Below, one piece after another: positions 63,931-64,000 of a stretch of 64,000 bases of DNA. The DNA is from Pseudoalteromonas shioyasakiensis. Lineage in GTDB: Bacteria; Pseudomonadota; Gammaproteobacteria; Enterobacterales; Alteromonadaceae. Positions within the stretch are counted from its first letter, which is position 1. Each line of letters opens with the position of its first letter. The notes below the pieces were generated by a model. That model saw only the letters and a list, made by a program, of their open reading frames with translations. It did not search any database and had not been told where the DNA came from. Both the position numbers and the translations under genes were made by a program. The stretch lies in the NCBI RefSeq assembly GCF_001550135.1, contig NZ_LRUE01000014.1, positions 248,001-312,000 on the forward strand, written 5' to 3'.

Positions 63931-64000
63931 ATGTTTCAACGTATTCTTGTGTTAATTGCTATCTGCTTTTTTGGTTTTATTGGTTGGGTTATCTATCTTG
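63931..64000 (+). CDS. Start of a membrane protein gene (truncated by window end)
   Basis: An ATG 3 bp after the esterase stop opens a frame of at least 23 codons to the window edge. It encodes MFQRILVLIAICFFGFIGWV, a probable membrane helix or signal anchor. The close spacing suggests cotranscription with the esterase gene. Nothing more can be said from the visible part. Confidence 0.5.
   Translation, partial: MFQRILVLIAICFFGFIGWVIYL

Overview
The window looks like chromosomal sequence from a marine gammaproteobacterium of the order Alteromonadales, most likely Pseudoalteromonas. This is inferred from gene content, gene order and low G+C; no database search was possible. Most of it is ordinary core genome: the yejK/yejLM locus, rne next to rluC, the yceF-yceD-rpmF-plsX-fabDG-acpP-fabF-pabC-mltG-tmk-holB-tatD block, rsmF, and the norM/ribE divergent pair. 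Several catabolic modules and small genes of unknown function are inserted between these blocks.

Layout. 1-3060: end of a DUF4124-like gene, yejM-yejL and divergent yejK. 3240-7714: a run of small accessory genes (two-helix membrane proteins, DUF3291, TerB-like, secreted hypotheticals), then a GNAT acetyltransferase and a PhzF-family protein. 7770-12501: rne, with a long EEPVKA-type repeat, and rluC, separated by 619 bp of non-coding DNA. 12488-25565: phosphatase, nucleotide-quality-control and fatty-acid/lipid genes, with no fabH between plsX and fabD, then mltG, tmk, holB, a PilZ protein, tatD and a PhoD-like phosphatase. 25562-28128: a polysaccharide deacetylase and rsmF.

28220-35103: a propionate (2-methylcitrate) operon, GntR regulator-prpB-prpC-acnD-prpF, preceded by repeated TGTCGACA palindromes. 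35144-38193: a periplasmic binding protein and a GH97 glycosidase interrupted by an in-frame stop. 38325-38701: a guanidine-II riboswitch with its guanidinium exporter gdx/sugE. 38779-47082: a non-phosphorylating L-fucose degradation cluster (aldose dehydrogenase, lactonase, a two-piece UxaA-type dehydratase, dehydrogenase, diketo-acid hydrolase, lactate dehydrogenase, mutarotase). Its fucP permease carries a single-base frameshift.

47083-47913: a tRNA-Val(GAC) cluster with two intact genes and four degenerate copies, three of them in a tandem repeat of about 130 bp. 47954-53561: a DUF3080 lipoprotein, norM-like MATE pump, riboflavin synthase, CPXCG protein, fructosamine kinase, DUF445 and DUF3718 proteins. 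53920-64000: a Cys-rich unknown protein, two paired exported amidohydrolases, an NRAMP-related transporter next to a palindromic MITE-like element, a MarR/SDR pair, a MAPEG protein, an ABC exporter, a secreted esterase and a truncated final gene.

No phage, CRISPR array, transposase or defence system was recognised. The most useful second-look items are the guanidine-II riboswitch, the prp operators, the decaying tRNA-Val array, the two disrupted sugar genes, the paired amidohydrolases of which one lacks the metal motif, and the rne repeat.
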